Part shown: in pieces, positions 9,148 through 19,102 of the stretch
Layout: the number at the start of each line of letters is the position of its first letter
Numbering within the stretch: position 1 is the stretch's first letter
Origin: Promethearchaeota archaeon
GTDB lineage: Archaea; Asgardarchaeota; Lokiarchaeia; Sigynarchaeales; SOKP01
Assembly: GCA_019058515.1 (NCBI GenBank)
Contig: JAHPYY010000171.1
Span: forward strand, 47,927 to 111,926
Reading direction: 5' to 3'
Length of the DNA: 64,000 nucleotides
Program-made: the position numbers and the translations under genes
Notes under the pieces: generated by a model
Told to the model about the DNA's origin: nothing
Databases searched by the model: none
Seen by the model: only the letters and a program-made list of their open reading frames with translations

Positions 9148-10554
9148 TTAGTTAAAAGATGGCTTTTTGTCTTGCCATGGCGCAATTTCTTCGAACGCTT
9201 TAGAAACTTGAAGCACTGTCAATTCGTCAAATCTTCTTCCTACAATTTGCATTCCTATTGGCAAGCCAGATTTATTCCATCCTGATGGGATTGAGGCAGC
9301 GGGTAAACCTGTCATATTAAACGGATAGGTAAAAGTCATCCAACTCACTATGTTCAATGTTTTCTTTCCAATTGTTGGAAAAACGGTGCCTGTTTCCAAC
9401 CACTCTGGTTTAAAGGCAGTACACGGAAGTGTAGGAGTAACAAGGATATCATAGTCCTGAAAATAGCGATACATTACTTCATAGACTCCTTTTCTTTGCT
9501 CCATCGCTTTTCCAATGTCCATTGCATTGTTATCTGCTCCTAATTTAATAGAAGCAGCTAAATCAGGTTCAAAATCATCTGGATTTGCTTTAAATTCCTT
9601 TTGAAGATCGTAAGCATAACCCATACTTACTAAGGTTTTAAAAGCTGATTCGGGTTTCTTAATTTTCAGTTTTACTTCCTCAACTTCCCAATTAAATTCT
9701 TCAAACTTGTGAACATTATTTAGAACATTTTCTTTAACTTCTTCATCAAGAATCTTTCCAAAGCCAAGACTTATAGAATAGCCTATCTTCACTTTTTTAG
9801 GTTTAACCTCCAAGTTCTTAACATAGTCAATATTGTCATCAGGAAACGAGACATAGTCAGTTGGATGAGATCCTTTTAATACATTTAGCATTAAGGCCGC
9901 GTCCTTTACATAACGAACAATTGGACCATAATGATCCATAGTTTTAAATGCTATACCTATTCGTGGATAACTGGGAATTCGACCATATGTGGTCTTTAAA
10001 CCGTAAACTCCACAACAACTGCTAGGTATTCTTATTGACCCTCCACCATCTGATCCTAAAGCTAAAGGTCCGAGTCCACTTGCCACAGAGGAGGCTGCTC
10101 CTCCACTTGAACCTCCTGAGTTAGTTTCTATGTTCCATGGATTTTTCGTCTCTCCGAAAATTTTATTTTTTGTAAGAGCAATATGACCAAATGCTGGAGT
10201 ATTAGTTTTACCGAGTAATACGCATCCTGCATTGGTTAATCTTTGAACAGCTATATCATCTTGTTCAGGTATAAAACTTTGGTATAGTTTGGAACCGTAA
10301 GTTGTTTTAATTCCTTTAGTTTGGATTAAATCCTTAATTGATGTCGGAATTCCGTTTAATAATGCTAATTTCTCACCAGTTTTTACCCGCTTGTCCGCTT
10401 CATTAGCCATCTTTCTCGCTAGATCAAAAGTGGTAGTACAATAAGCGTTTACAATAGGGTTGACTTTTTCAATTCTTTCTATAATGCTTTCAGTAATTTC
10501 CACTGAGCTTATTTCTTGATTGCTGATTTTTTCTCTCATTTCATAAGCAGACAT
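9148..10554 (-). CDS. Amidase-signature family amidase
   Basis: 468 residues, intact. The amidase-signature catalytic triad is visible: Lys74 in GIPTSIKDLI, the cis-Ser in the glycine/serine loop NSGGSSGGAA (residues 145-153), and the nucleophile Ser173 in GSDGGGSIRIP. The family hydrolyses carboxamides; GatA of the Glu-tRNA(Gln) amidotransferase belongs to it. No gatB or gatC gene is nearby, so a free amidase is more likely than a GatA. It is convergent with the broken hydrolase gene (29-base gap) and divergent from the broken symporter. Confidence 0.85.
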   Translation of the reverse strand: MSAYEMREKISNQEISSVEITESIIERIEKVNPIVNAYCTTTFDLARKMANEADKRVKTGEKLALLNGIPTSIKDLIQTKGIKTTYGSKLYQSFIPEQDDIAVQRLTNAGCVLLGKTNTPAFGHIALTKNKIFGETKNPWNIETNSGGSSGGAASSVASGLGPLALGSDGGGSIRIPSSCCGVYGLKTTYGRIPSYPRIGIAFKTMDHYGPIVRYVKDAALMLNVLKGSHPTDYVSFPDDNIDYVKNLEVKPKKVKIGYSISLGFGKILDEEVKENVLNNVHKFEEFNWEVEEVKLKIKKPESAFKTLVSMGYAYDLQKEFKANPDDFEPDLAASIKLGADNNAMDIGKAMEQRKGVYEVMYRYFQDYDILVTPTLPCTAFKPEWLETGTVFPTIGKKTLNIVSWMTFTYPFNMTGLPAASIPSGWNKSGLPIGMQIVGRRFDELTVLQVSKAFEEIAPWQDKKPSFN

Positions 10555-10785
10555 ATAGCATATATCTTCTTTATTAATTTTCCTCTCCTCTATTTTTGAA
10601 GTAATTAAAAAGTATAATTTAGATTGATTTCTAATCCTATATAAATAATACTCTAGTTTTTCTTTTGCGAAAATTTAGTGAATTTTTAATTACTTATTTT
10701 AACAAAGTTTTATTAAATCTACACTCAAATATGGTAACAAACTAAAATAATTACTTCTTAAATTATTAACTTTTAGCGAGATTCA

Positions 10786-12188
10786 ATGAGTGATATTAAA
10801 GGTAAAAAGTATACTGAAGTGATTTCTAACAAAAGAATAGTTTTTTTCTCTTTAATTGCACCTGTTGCGGGATTACTAAGCGCTATGTGGGGAAATCTCC
10901 AATTTTACTCCGCTTCGGCTCTTTATATACCGCAAACTATCATCACAGTAGTTTTTTTAGTGTATTCAATTGTAGATTCCATAAATGATCCAATTATTAG
11001 GTATCTAACCGATCGATCAAGTAAATTCACTTCAAAATTCGGAAAGCGATACTTATGGATAGTAATTGGAGTACTTTTGAGCCCGGTTTTCCTTTTATTT
11101 TGCTATTTCCCTATCTCAAACGATGTAATTGTCATGTCCATATGGTTAATTATATTTATGGCGATTTACGAGACTTTTCTTACTCTTTACGAAGTTAGCC
11201 AGAAATCTTTGTTTCCCGATATGTTTTGAGAGCAAGAAAACAGAAGAAAAGTTAGCGTTATCGGAGGGATAATTGGAGAAATAACGCTAATTTTAGGGGT
11301 CTTTTTCATTCCCATAATGATAGAAATATGGGGAGGTGCAAACAGTCAATCTGCTTATTTAATTACCACGATTATAATTATAGCGGTATGCTATCTATTA
11401 ACCATCCCTTACCTTAAAGGGATCAGGGAAACGGAGGAAATGAAATCGTTCAGAACAGAACTAGACCAAGAAGGAAATAGTAATTCATCGGTAAAAGAAG
11501 TGATTACTCGGATTTTTAAAGATAAAAGTTGGATAGGTTTGGTAATTGCGCACTTATTGTATGTGATAGCTGGATTATGCGTAATTAATGGCATAAACTT
11601 TTTCGTAGTATATAATCTGGAGTTACCGATCGCGCTAGCAAGCATCCCTGGGTAATTCATAGCATGGTTGCGATTATTTTAGCACCAATTTGGATTAGTA
11701 TAGCCAAGAAATTAGGCGTCAAAAAGACATTTATGACGAGCTTGTTCTTAAATTCACTCGCGTTTTTATTCTTCTTTTTTGTGAGCGATTTAGTCGTTAT
11801 GTCGTTGGTCTTTGCTTTTATAGGAGTTGGCTCAAGCGTAAATCTAGCAGTAATATTTGATCTTATCCAAGCTGAAGGAATCGATAACGCAGCCGTTAAT
11901 TCGGGAAAAAGAGAAGAGGGAACTTATATTGGTATTTTAAGAGCATTTTCAGCGTTCTCGCTATTCTTTCAGACCCTTATTTTTGCTTTAGTAAGTAGCA
12001 TATCTGGTTTCGATGCTACCATGGGGACAAATCAAACAGATCTAGCTAAACTCGGCCTTAATATTCAAATGAGCTTAATACCGTTTACTTTAGCAGTAAT
12101 AGGTGCTATATTGTTCACATTGATGTATAAGATATCCAAGGAAAAAGCCAAAGAGAACACTTCAAAACTAGTTGAAATGGGATTATAA
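10786..12188 (+). pseudogene. GPH-family sugar:cation symporter (MFS), broken by a TGA and a frameshift
   Basis: Three consecutive pieces together make one twelve-span transporter of about 467 residues. Piece 1 carries the conserved first helix pair and DPIIRYLTDRSSKFTSKFGKR, the loop typical of the glycoside-pentoside-hexuronide family. It stops at TGA 11227-11229 inside SLFPDMF-TGA-EQENRR, while the frame continues unbroken. A second break near 11650 is a one-base shift; adding one G to the GGG run at 11650-11652 restores SIPGVIHSMVAI. The last piece (11664-12188) carries the final helices. Two independent lesions argue for a pseudogene, though the G-run shift could be a base-calling error. 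Confidence 0.8.
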
Positions 12189-12299
12189 ATTTCATTTGAT
12201 TAGAGAAAAATATTAAATAAACATTCTTTTTTCTTATATTTGCGTTTTTACTATTAGTTTTTATTTTAATCTTAAAATTTTTACCTAAGTGAATAAATT

Positions 12300-14210
12300 A
12301 TGCAAAAAAACCCCAATCCCAAAAAAATTAAAGATTTATTACAATCAGAAGAAGGATACAAATTGATTATAGACAATCTCATGGATATCATCATCATCTT
12401 AGATTTGAATGGAACATTCTTGTATGTGAGTCCCCAAATCTATGAGATTTCCGGATTTAAACCTGAAGAAATTATTGGAAAAAGCGGATTTAAAATAATG
12501 CATCCTGAAGATGTACGTAAAGCGTATAAAACGTTAAGAGGTGCAATAAAACGGAAAAAAAAACTGTCAATCTCGGCTGATGAAAAAGTATACATTGAAT
12601 TTCGAACCTTACATAAAAATGGAAATTACATTGATGTATCAGCTAGTGGTAGAATAGCAAATATTGATGGTCAGGACAGAATTGTCGCAGCAATACATGA
12701 TATTTCTGATCAAAAAAGAGCAGAATTCAAAATAAGAGAATCTGAGGCGCAACATCGTCTTATCACAGAAAATGCTAATGATATGATTGCAATATTAAAT
12801 AATAAACTCGAATACGAATATGTTAATGAATCCGCATTTCACAAAATAATGGGGAGAACTAAAGAATCATTAATAGGTGCTGAAGGATTAAGATGGATTC
12901 ATCCTGAAGACCGAGAAAAATGTATAAATGCATTTAAGCAAGGTTGGAAAATCGGTGAAGCAAGTATTCAAGCTAGATTTAAAGATCTATATGATAAATA
13001 TCATTGGCTTGAAATTAAAGGGCGAAAGATTGTTGATCAAACAGGAGAAGAGAAAATATTAATCGTTTCACGAGATATATCAGCAAGAAAAGAGTACGAA
13101 CAAAAATTAAAAGAATCGGAAGAAATGTTTAGAACCATAGCTGAACAAGCATTTATGGGTATTCTAATCGTTCAAGATGGAAAAATTGAATATGCAAATA
13201 GCGTCTTCCTTAATATTTTAGAGTACTCTTCTGAAGAAATAATTAATTGGAGTATTGAAGATTTAGTTAAGCTAATACATCCGGATGATTTGCAATTTTT
13301 AAGAGCTTATAGAACAAAGTTACATGCTGGAGATCCGGATGTAAAACCTTATTATTCTTATAGAGTTTTTACCAAATCTGGGCAATTAAAATGGATCGAC
13401 CAGTTTTCTAAACCTATAATATATAAGGGGAAGGAAGCAGAATTAAGAACAATCATGGATATTACAGATAAAAAGAAGGCTGAGCAAGAGTTAGTAAAAT
13501 TAAACACTTTAAAGTCTGAACTTCTTAGAAGGACTTCTCACGAGTTGAAAACCCCCCTGGTTTCAATTAAGGGATATGCGGATCTAATATTAAAGGTCCA
13601 CAAGGATAAATTAGATGATTACGTTGTTGCTTCTCTTCGCGAGATAAAACTTGGTTGTGAACGGCTAGAATCTTTAATCCAAGATATACTGAAAACATCG
13701 GAATTGGAATCTAATAGCGTAGAATTAAAAAAAACAGATGAAGATTTATCGTTTTTAATAAAACTTTGTGTAAAAGAACAGAAAGGATTAATTAACTTAA
13801 GGAACCACACGATTAACCTCGAGATTCCCGATAAATTAATTATAAATATTGAACCTGACCAAATCCACATCGTTATTAGTAATTTGCTCAACAATGCGAT
13901 AAAATATACCCCACCCAATGGAGTTATCGATATAGGATCTACAATTGAGGAGGGATTTGTGAGAGTTTCAATACGAGATAGCGGAATAGGCATAACTGAA
14001 GAGGAAAGGATACACCTATTTTTACAGTTTGGTAAGATTGAGCGTTACGGTCAAGGAGTTGATGTGATTTCTGATGGATCTGGGTTAGGATTATATATCA
14101 CCAAACGGATAATAGAATTACACGGAGGAGAAATCTGGGTCGAATCTGAGGGGCGAAACGAAGGGTCCACCTTCTATTTTACTCTTCCAATGAATACTCC
14201 AAGCAATTAA
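12300..14210 (+). CDS. Soluble PAS-domain sensor histidine kinase
   Basis: 636 residues with no membrane span. Three PAS domains (~13-135, ~145-262, ~270-392) each end in a PAC-like DISDQKRAE, DISARKEYE or DITDKKKAE segment. A HisKA domain follows with phospho-acceptor His414 in RRTSHELKTPLVSIKG, then a HATPase domain with N-box NLLNNAIKYTP, G1 DSGIGI and G2 GSGLGLYI. It would sense a cytosolic signal or ligand and autophosphorylate; no receiver-domain gene is adjacent. It shares its kinase core closely with the protein at 36165-39155, so the two are paralogues. Confidence 0.95.
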   Translation: MQKNPNPKKIKDLLQSEEGYKLIIDNLMDIIIILDLNGTFLYVSPQIYEISGFKPEEIIGKSGFKIMHPEDVRKAYKTLRGAIKRKKKLSISADEKVYIEFRTLHKNGNYIDVSASGRIANIDGQDRIVAAIHDISDQKRAEFKIRESEAQHRLITENANDMIAILNNKLEYEYVNESAFHKIMGRTKESLIGAEGLRWIHPEDREKCINAFKQGWKIGEASIQARFKDLYDKYHWLEIKGRKIVDQTGEEKILIVSRDISARKEYEQKLKESEEMFRTIAEQAFMGILIVQDGKIEYANSVFLNILEYSSEEIINWSIEDLVKLIHPDDLQFLRAYRTKLHAGDPDVKPYYSYRVFTKSGQLKWIDQFSKPIIYKGKEAELRTIMDITDKKKAEQELVKLNTLKSELLRRTSHELKTPLVSIKGYADLILKVHKDKLDDYVVASLREIKLGCERLESLIQDILKTSELESNSVELKKTDEDLSFLIKLCVKEQKGLINLRNHTINLEIPDKLIINIEPDQIHIVISNLLNNAIKYTPPNGVIDIGSTIEEGFVRVSIRDSGIGITEEERIHLFLQFGKIERYGQGVDVISDGSGLGLYITKRIIELHGGEIWVESEGRNEGSTFYFTLPMNTPSN

Positions 14211-14271
14211 TAAATCCTGCTAATTTAATAGCAATCCAATTCTTTTTAAAACATTTTAGAAAATATTATTT

Positions 14272-14889
14272 ATGGCTACTAAAAAAAACGCGGAACTCCA
14301 AGCGAAAAAAATTGTTGAAAAGGTTTTAAAAGATAAGTCTCACCTTTCGAATCTATTAAACGCACTGTTGTCCAAACAAGATTCAGAACGATACCCTAAC
14401 GCTATTGCGTTAGAAACCCTAAGCGAAGAGTATCCCGAACTAATCTATCCCGAATGGAACTTCTTTGTTGATTTATTAAGAAGTCAGAATGCTTACCAAA
14501 AATCGATAGTAGTGTCTACCATTGCGAATCTAACGGCTTTAGATAAAGGTAAGAAATTTAAAGAGGTTTTTGAAGCTTTCTTTAACCTTATGGATGACAA
14601 AAGCGTTATTGTTACGAGAAAACTGGCTATAGTTGCAGGAAAAATTGCAATAGCAATACCATCGTTAAGAACGAAAGTAATTTCAGCCCTATTAGGCATT
14701 GACAATACGCGACACACCTCAAGTCGTAAGGATTTAATTAAAGGTGATATTGTAGAATCTGTTAGTATGTTTTTTAAAGATATTGAGAATAAGGAGCAGA
14801 TTATTAAATTTGTAAAAAGCCAATTAAAAAGTAGTAGCCCGAATACCATAAAAAAAGCGAAACAATTCCTCTCCAAGTGGGCTACATGA
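14272..14889 (+). CDS. HEAT/ARM-like helical repeat protein
   Basis: 205 residues, all helical. Successive helix pairs of ~35-40 residues (for example NAIALETLSEEYPELIYPEWNFF, shortened: NAIALETLSEEYPELI; then KSIVVSTIANLTALDKG, then KSVIVTRKLAIVAGKIA) show the alternating hydrophobic pattern of HEAT repeats. There is no catalytic motif. It lies 61 bases behind the PAS kinase in the same direction and could be cotranscribed. A scaffold or binding role is the usual one for such proteins; the partner is unknown. Confidence 0.6.
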   Translation: MATKKNAELQAKKIVEKVLKDKSHLSNLLNALLSKQDSERYPNAIALETLSEEYPELIYPEWNFFVDLLRSQNAYQKSIVVSTIANLTALDKGKKFKEVFEAFFNLMDDKSVIVTRKLAIVAGKIAIAIPSLRTKVISALLGIDNTRHTSSRKDLIKGDIVESVSMFFKDIENKEQIIKFVKSQLKSSSPNTIKKAKQFLSKWAT

Positions 14890-15104
14890 TATATTCGAAA
14901 CTTGGGAATTGGATTAATCTGTTCAGTCAAATGAGTACCAAAAATGTCGTTGGATCGTATTTCTCTCAGATATTTATAGCTTATCTGAACTTAACTCCAT
15001 TAAATTAAAAATATTCAATAATAATAATGTCTCTTAAACTGAAGAATTTAATTCAAGGAATTTAGAATGTGCTACCTACATTACTATCTACTAGAATGAT
15101 TGAT

Positions 15105-15653
15105 TTACATCGATAAAGAAAGTTGTTTGTATTTCTTGTGTAAATTTCGTACAATTGCTTTAAATGCTTCTCTTACGCCTTCTCCAGTTTTGGCACTAGT
15201 TAAGTAATATCCAAGGAAATTCCTCTTATTGACTAATTTCTCCAAATTTGTTAAATCAATAGACTCCTCGTCAACTAAATCTTTTTTATTTGCGAATACC
15301 ACAACGGGAATATCTCCGCAGAAATGTCTAAGATCTTCGTGCCAATTAGCAATGTGCTTGAAGCTAGTCTTTCCAAGCTCATTATCTTCAAGGGAATACA
15401 CAATTATGGCTGCTTTAGAATCGCGATAAAACCCGGGTCGTAAAAAGCTCAGATCGTCTTGACCGGCGATATCCCATAAGATTAACTTAACCGCGTCTTC
15501 TTCAATGGTTTCGTCGTGTTTGGAGAATTGAGCACCTAAGGTTTTTATGTAATTTTTATCGAAATGACCGCTTGTGTACTTCATAATTAACGATGTCTTC
15601 CCAACAGCGCCGTCGCCTATCACGGTAATCTTGAACTTGAAGGTTACACTCAT
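15105..15653 (-). CDS. Ras/Rab-like small GTPase
   Basis: 182 residues, a single G domain. G1 is GDGAVGKTS (residues 13-21). G3 is WDIAGQD, G4 is NKKD and G5 is TSAK. The switch I Thr is present in KTLGAQF. The C-terminus (KKYKQLSLSM) has no cysteine prenylation motif, which is usual for Asgard GTPases. Proteins of this type are a hallmark of Asgard archaea and are thought to act as molecular switches. The gene is divergent from the winged-helix/TPR gene across a 604-base spacer that contains strong hairpins. Confidence 0.95.
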   Translation of the reverse strand: MSVTFKFKITVIGDGAVGKTSLIMKYTSGHFDKNYIKTLGAQFSKHDETIEEDAVKLILWDIAGQDDLSFLRPGFYRDSKAAIIVYSLEDNELGKTSFKHIANWHEDLRHFCGDIPVVVFANKKDLVDEESIDLTNLEKLVNKRNFLGYYLTSAKTGEGVREAFKAIVRNLHKKYKQLSLSM

Positions 15654-15817
15654 TGGCTTTTTAATGGAATTGTATTTCTAAAATACAATTGTGATGGACT
15701 TTTTAATAAAGTTATGTCGCTTAACTAAAAGGATAATTAAAAAAAGTTGGATAAAAAAAGTATTTAAAATACCATAATTACAGGCACTATCTTGGAGTGA
15801 TTCGTCATTTTTGCTTT

Positions 15818-15968
15818 GTTCTCTTTAAATTATAGATCTTTAATTTAAAGAGAACTAATCGTTTAATATTAGTGTTAAGAGAGATAAGAAAGAGAAAGGG
15901 GCTACATCCAGTAGCCCCCCCAATTGGATCGTCCTATACCAACGATATGGAAAAAGTGGTACTTTTTT
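15818..15968 (+). ncRNA. Candidate structured RNA: three consecutive hairpins
   Basis: The 604-base spacer 15654-16257 contains no supported gene but does hold three stems in a row. The first is a perfect 14-base inverted repeat, GTTCTCTTTAAATT (15818-15831) and its complement (15842-15855), with a 10-base spacer. The second is GC-rich: GGGGCTAC at 15898-15905 pairs with GTAGCCCC at 15911-15918. The third, AAAAAGT-GGT-ACTTTTTT (15952-15968), ends in a T run like a transcription terminator on the plus strand. A stem ATCGT/ACGAT lies between the last two. This could be a small RNA, or an operator plus terminators; it matches no RNA family I recognise. Confidence 0.35.
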
Positions 15969-16257
15969 GAGAGTTATGTAATATATTATATTCGAATTTG
16001 AACTTGAAAATTAAATATTAAGAAAAAAAAATTATCTATTTAAACCAGCGTAGCTATTCCAATACCCTTCAAGAGCCAGAGGCTTCTTTTTCAATTTTTT
16101 TTCGTTCATTTTTTTTCACCATTGTATTTGTTAAATTATGATTAGAATCTGTTACATAATTAGTTTTTATCTTGATACTCCCACAGAAATTCCAAACTAC
16201 TTTAGAACTAAGGTAATAAAAATATAAATAGTATTGTATTCTATAATCAATTAATTC

Positions 16258-18747
16258 ATGAGTACGGTAAATTTTCCCCCTCCAGAGATAGTCAATCCCC
16301 CACGTTTCGGCAAGAAAAACTATGAGCACATTATTCTCTGGATGTTATTCAACAACGAAGTGTGCGAGTGGGCGGCTTTCTTACAGAATCCGCTCGAAAT
16401 TCCTTCTTCTACTTTACACAGATACCTTACTCTTTTAAAAAAGAACGAGTACGCCGAGAATGTTAAAAGAGGGTATTATAAAATCACAAAAGAGGGAAAG
16501 AGACGTTATCACGAGTTATCTATTGCAAAAGAAAAGAAAAGGAAGTTAAGTTACCCTCCTAAGTTGATTTTAAGCAAGCGGAATTACGACCACATTATTC
16601 TTTGGATGCTGTATAATAACAACTACTGCAAATGGTCCGATTTTTTGGGAGAACCGCTCCAAATTAATCAATCTTCCTTATCCAAAAATTTGAATTTACT
16701 AATGGAGAAGGAATACGCCACCAAGGAAAACAAAGAGTACAGAATAACTCAGCCGGGTAAGTCAGAATACTCAAGGATATTAACCATTTACGACTTAGAC
16801 AGACAATCAATTTTAGACGAAGAGAGCAGGCGAATCGAAGGTATCACTAAAAAAACGATTGATTTTTTCAAGAAATATAGAATTGACGATCCTCAAATCC
16901 AGTTTCGCTTTTTAAACAATGTTTTGAAGTTGGATTACTCTAGAGTGAAATCAATGCTAAACGAGGAAGAAGATTTCGATAAGATCTTACTGTTTCTTTC
17001 TATTAACCACCCTGACTACTACCCTGAATATATATCTGCGGAGGACTTCTCGAGTAAATACAGAATCAAAAAAACTACGCTCGATTATTACATAGAGGCT
17101 ATTGTGGTTAATAAGATTTACCCGATAAAGTTCTTTAAATTGAAGGAGTCAACTAACAAATATTATTACTTTCAATCAGACGAGAAGTTAGAAAAAATAT
17201 TGCAGGTCGTTATTGAAGAACATATAACGAAATTCACGTATCTACGCAAATTATTCGGAGAGTCTGAAACAAATACACCTCTGGCTGATATTCGTTCTAC
17301 TATTGACAATATAATAGACGAGTTATGCGACTTTCTGTTTGACAAAAGATTGAGGAAATCTTTAGAAGAATTTCTACCTGAATACATTAATTACCTTGCT
17401 TATAAAATTGAACGCGAACGACCTATAAGCGGTGTTAGCAATAAATTGGAAGGTTTAATTTGGCAGGAGGTTCAAACTTTCAATATATTTAACCAACAAC
17501 CGCAATGCATCGATCAAAACGCTGTAATATACTACATAGACACAGAAATACTAGCAATCTTAGAAAGTATATACTCTAAAAGTATTAAATCTTTATATAA
17601 AAAAGTTAAACCTCTCGTAGATGAGACAGACTACGAAGGTGCGTTAAGTTTGGTAGATTCCGCGCTAAATCTAAACGAAGAAAATGTCGGACTTGTAGCA
17701 TTAAAAGCTAATATATTATTTTATTTAAACAGATTTCAAGAGGCACTTGATTTATTGAATGACAATCTGTCAATCGCGGAAGAGATTCCAAGCAAGGAAG
17801 AATACTTTCTTTTCTTCTTTATATTTGTCTTTTGCAGTTTAACTATTGGAGATTACGGAACTTCTTCGAAAACCGCCGAGAACTTGTTTAAAACTTATCC
17901 CGAAGATCCAATTTCCTATTTAGTTAAAGCGATCATCCAAGGTTATAATAGTATTTATAAGTTTGATGGTGAAGAATTAGAAGATTCAGACTTCAGTGTT
18001 AATATCGAGAAAGCGATTGGTTTAGAGATTAAACCTACGAATAAAGCTGAAATCTACCAGTTATACAGTAGCTTATTACTCCAACTTAATGAAGAAAGCG
18101 CAGGTGAGCAAATTAACGAGGCATTAAGGTTAATTCCAGATGATATTAGATTGTATCACTCAAAAATTAAGATTTTACTTCACTTTAACCAATACGATGA
18201 AATATTGTCGCTATTAAACCAGATGCTTGAACAGTTTCCCAACTACGAGAAGGATCTTACTCTAAAAAAGGCGTCTATCCTTAAAATGAAACAAAATGTT
18301 AAAGAGGGCCTTGATCTCTTGAATTCTCTCTTAGAGAAATATCCTGACGACGATTTCATTCTGTTAAATAAAGCATATTGGCTTCAATATTTAAGACGGA
18401 AGGAAGAGTGTATTGAAACCGTCGAAGAATTAATAGATAAGTCTCCTAAATCCGGAGCACTTCATGACTCTTACGGAGAAATATTAATGTATTTCGAAGA
18501 ATACGAAGAAGCAGCGGATCAATTTGAAAAAGCCATAGAATTAGAGCCAAATGGTTGGTACATTTACCAATCGTACGTTAAATTAGGGATTTGTTATAAA
18601 AATTTAGATTATTTCAAGCTAGCTAAAGAAAACTTGAAGAAAGGTAAAGTTCTCACAAATAGTTGTTTTGCAGATTTTGAGCAGAAGAAAACATGGCTCA
18701 ATATGGCTGATCTTTACTTAAATTTAATTGAACTAGACGAAACATAA
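16258..18747 (+). CDS. Tandem winged-helix protein with C-terminal TPR repeats
   Basis: 829 residues, cytosolic. The N-terminus carries two copies of one winged-helix unit (NYEHIILWMLFNNEVCEWA near residue 22 and NYDHIILWMLYNNNYCKWS near residue 109), a clear internal duplication. A helical middle region follows (~180-430). From ~440 to the end are TPR-like repeats, such as YEGALSLVDSALNLNEENVGL and EYEEAADQFEKAIELEPNGW. The layout is that of a DNA-binding regulator with a protein-interaction platform. Targets are unknown. The start is ATG 16258 without an obvious ribosome-binding site, suggesting a leaderless transcript. A frame antisense to its 5' end is spurious. Confidence 0.75.
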   Translation: MSTVNFPPPEIVNPPRFGKKNYEHIILWMLFNNEVCEWAAFLQNPLEIPSSTLHRYLTLLKKNEYAENVKRGYYKITKEGKRRYHELSIAKEKKRKLSYPPKLILSKRNYDHIILWMLYNNNYCKWSDFLGEPLQINQSSLSKNLNLLMEKEYATKENKEYRITQPGKSEYSRILTIYDLDRQSILDEESRRIEGITKKTIDFFKKYRIDDPQIQFRFLNNVLKLDYSRVKSMLNEEEDFDKILLFLSINHPDYYPEYISAEDFSSKYRIKKTTLDYYIEAIVVNKIYPIKFFKLKESTNKYYYFQSDEKLEKILQVVIEEHITKFTYLRKLFGESETNTPLADIRSTIDNIIDELCDFLFDKRLRKSLEEFLPEYINYLAYKIERERPISGVSNKLEGLIWQEVQTFNIFNQQPQCIDQNAVIYYIDTEILAILESIYSKSIKSLYKKVKPLVDETDYEGALSLVDSALNLNEENVGLVALKANILFYLNRFQEALDLLNDNLSIAEEIPSKEEYFLFFFIFVFCSLTIGDYGTSSKTAENLFKTYPEDPISYLVKAIIQGYNSIYKFDGEELEDSDFSVNIEKAIGLEIKPTNKAEIYQLYSSLLLQLNEESAGEQINEALRLIPDDIRLYHSKIKILLHFNQYDEILSLLNQMLEQFPNYEKDLTLKKASILKMKQNVKEGLDLLNSLLEKYPDDDFILLNKAYWLQYLRRKEECIETVEELIDKSPKSGALHDSYGEILMYFEEYEEAADQFEKAIELEPNGWYIYQSYVKLGICYKNLDYFKLAKENLKKGKVLTNSCFADFEQKKTWLNMADLYLNLIELDET

Positions 18748-18825
18748 AAGAGAACCTTTAAAGCGAAGGCTTAATCATATTAATATTTAATATACAATAA
18801 GTAGAATTAAAAAAAAAAATTTAAG

Positions 18826-19086
18826 CTAATAGACACCGAAGTTCCTAAAATAGGCCCTGTCTCTTATGTCTTCAATGCGTTTAGTGTCTTTAAAGTAGTT
18901 ATTATTGAATTTAGCTTTATTTAGTAGTCTCAATAAATTTTTCTTAAGAGATTTCTCGGACTCTACTACTTTTGGTTTTTCAGCCTCCTCCTTCTTTATT
19001 GGAAGCTCTTCAATCAATATAATTTCTTCTAACTTTATTACATACTTAATTTCATTTTCTTCATCTAATACTTGTATTTTTACCAC
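18826..19086 (-). CDS. Small hypothetical charged protein
   Basis: About 83-86 residues, not recognised. A hydrophobic/acidic beta-like N-terminus (KIQVLDEENEIKYVIKLEE) is followed by a Lys/Glu-rich linker and a basic C-terminal part (KNLLRLLNKAKFNNNYF). The GTG at 19086 lies inside the sequence AGAGGTGG, which itself looks like a Shine-Dalgarno; an ATA at 19077-19075, five bases after it, may be the true start. It follows the small broken frame at 19103-19285 by 16 bases, so the two probably form one transcript. Confidence 0.5.
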   Translation of the reverse strand: MVKIQVLDEENEIKYVIKLEEIILIEELPIKKEEAEKPKVVESEKSLKKNLLRLLNKAKFNNNYFKDTKRIEDIRDRAYFRNFGVY

Positions 19087-19102
19087 CTCTTTTTTGTAAT
19101 CG

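Noticed and set aside
4435..12188. Genome-wide reassignment of a stop codon
   Set aside because: TAA, TAG and TGA all occur as internal stops in the broken genes, and all three also end intact genes in this window, so no single reassignment explains them.
16069..16329. Minus-strand 86-codon frame across the 5' end of the winged-helix/TPR gene
   Set aside because: It overlaps a well-supported gene on the other strand and has no domain features.
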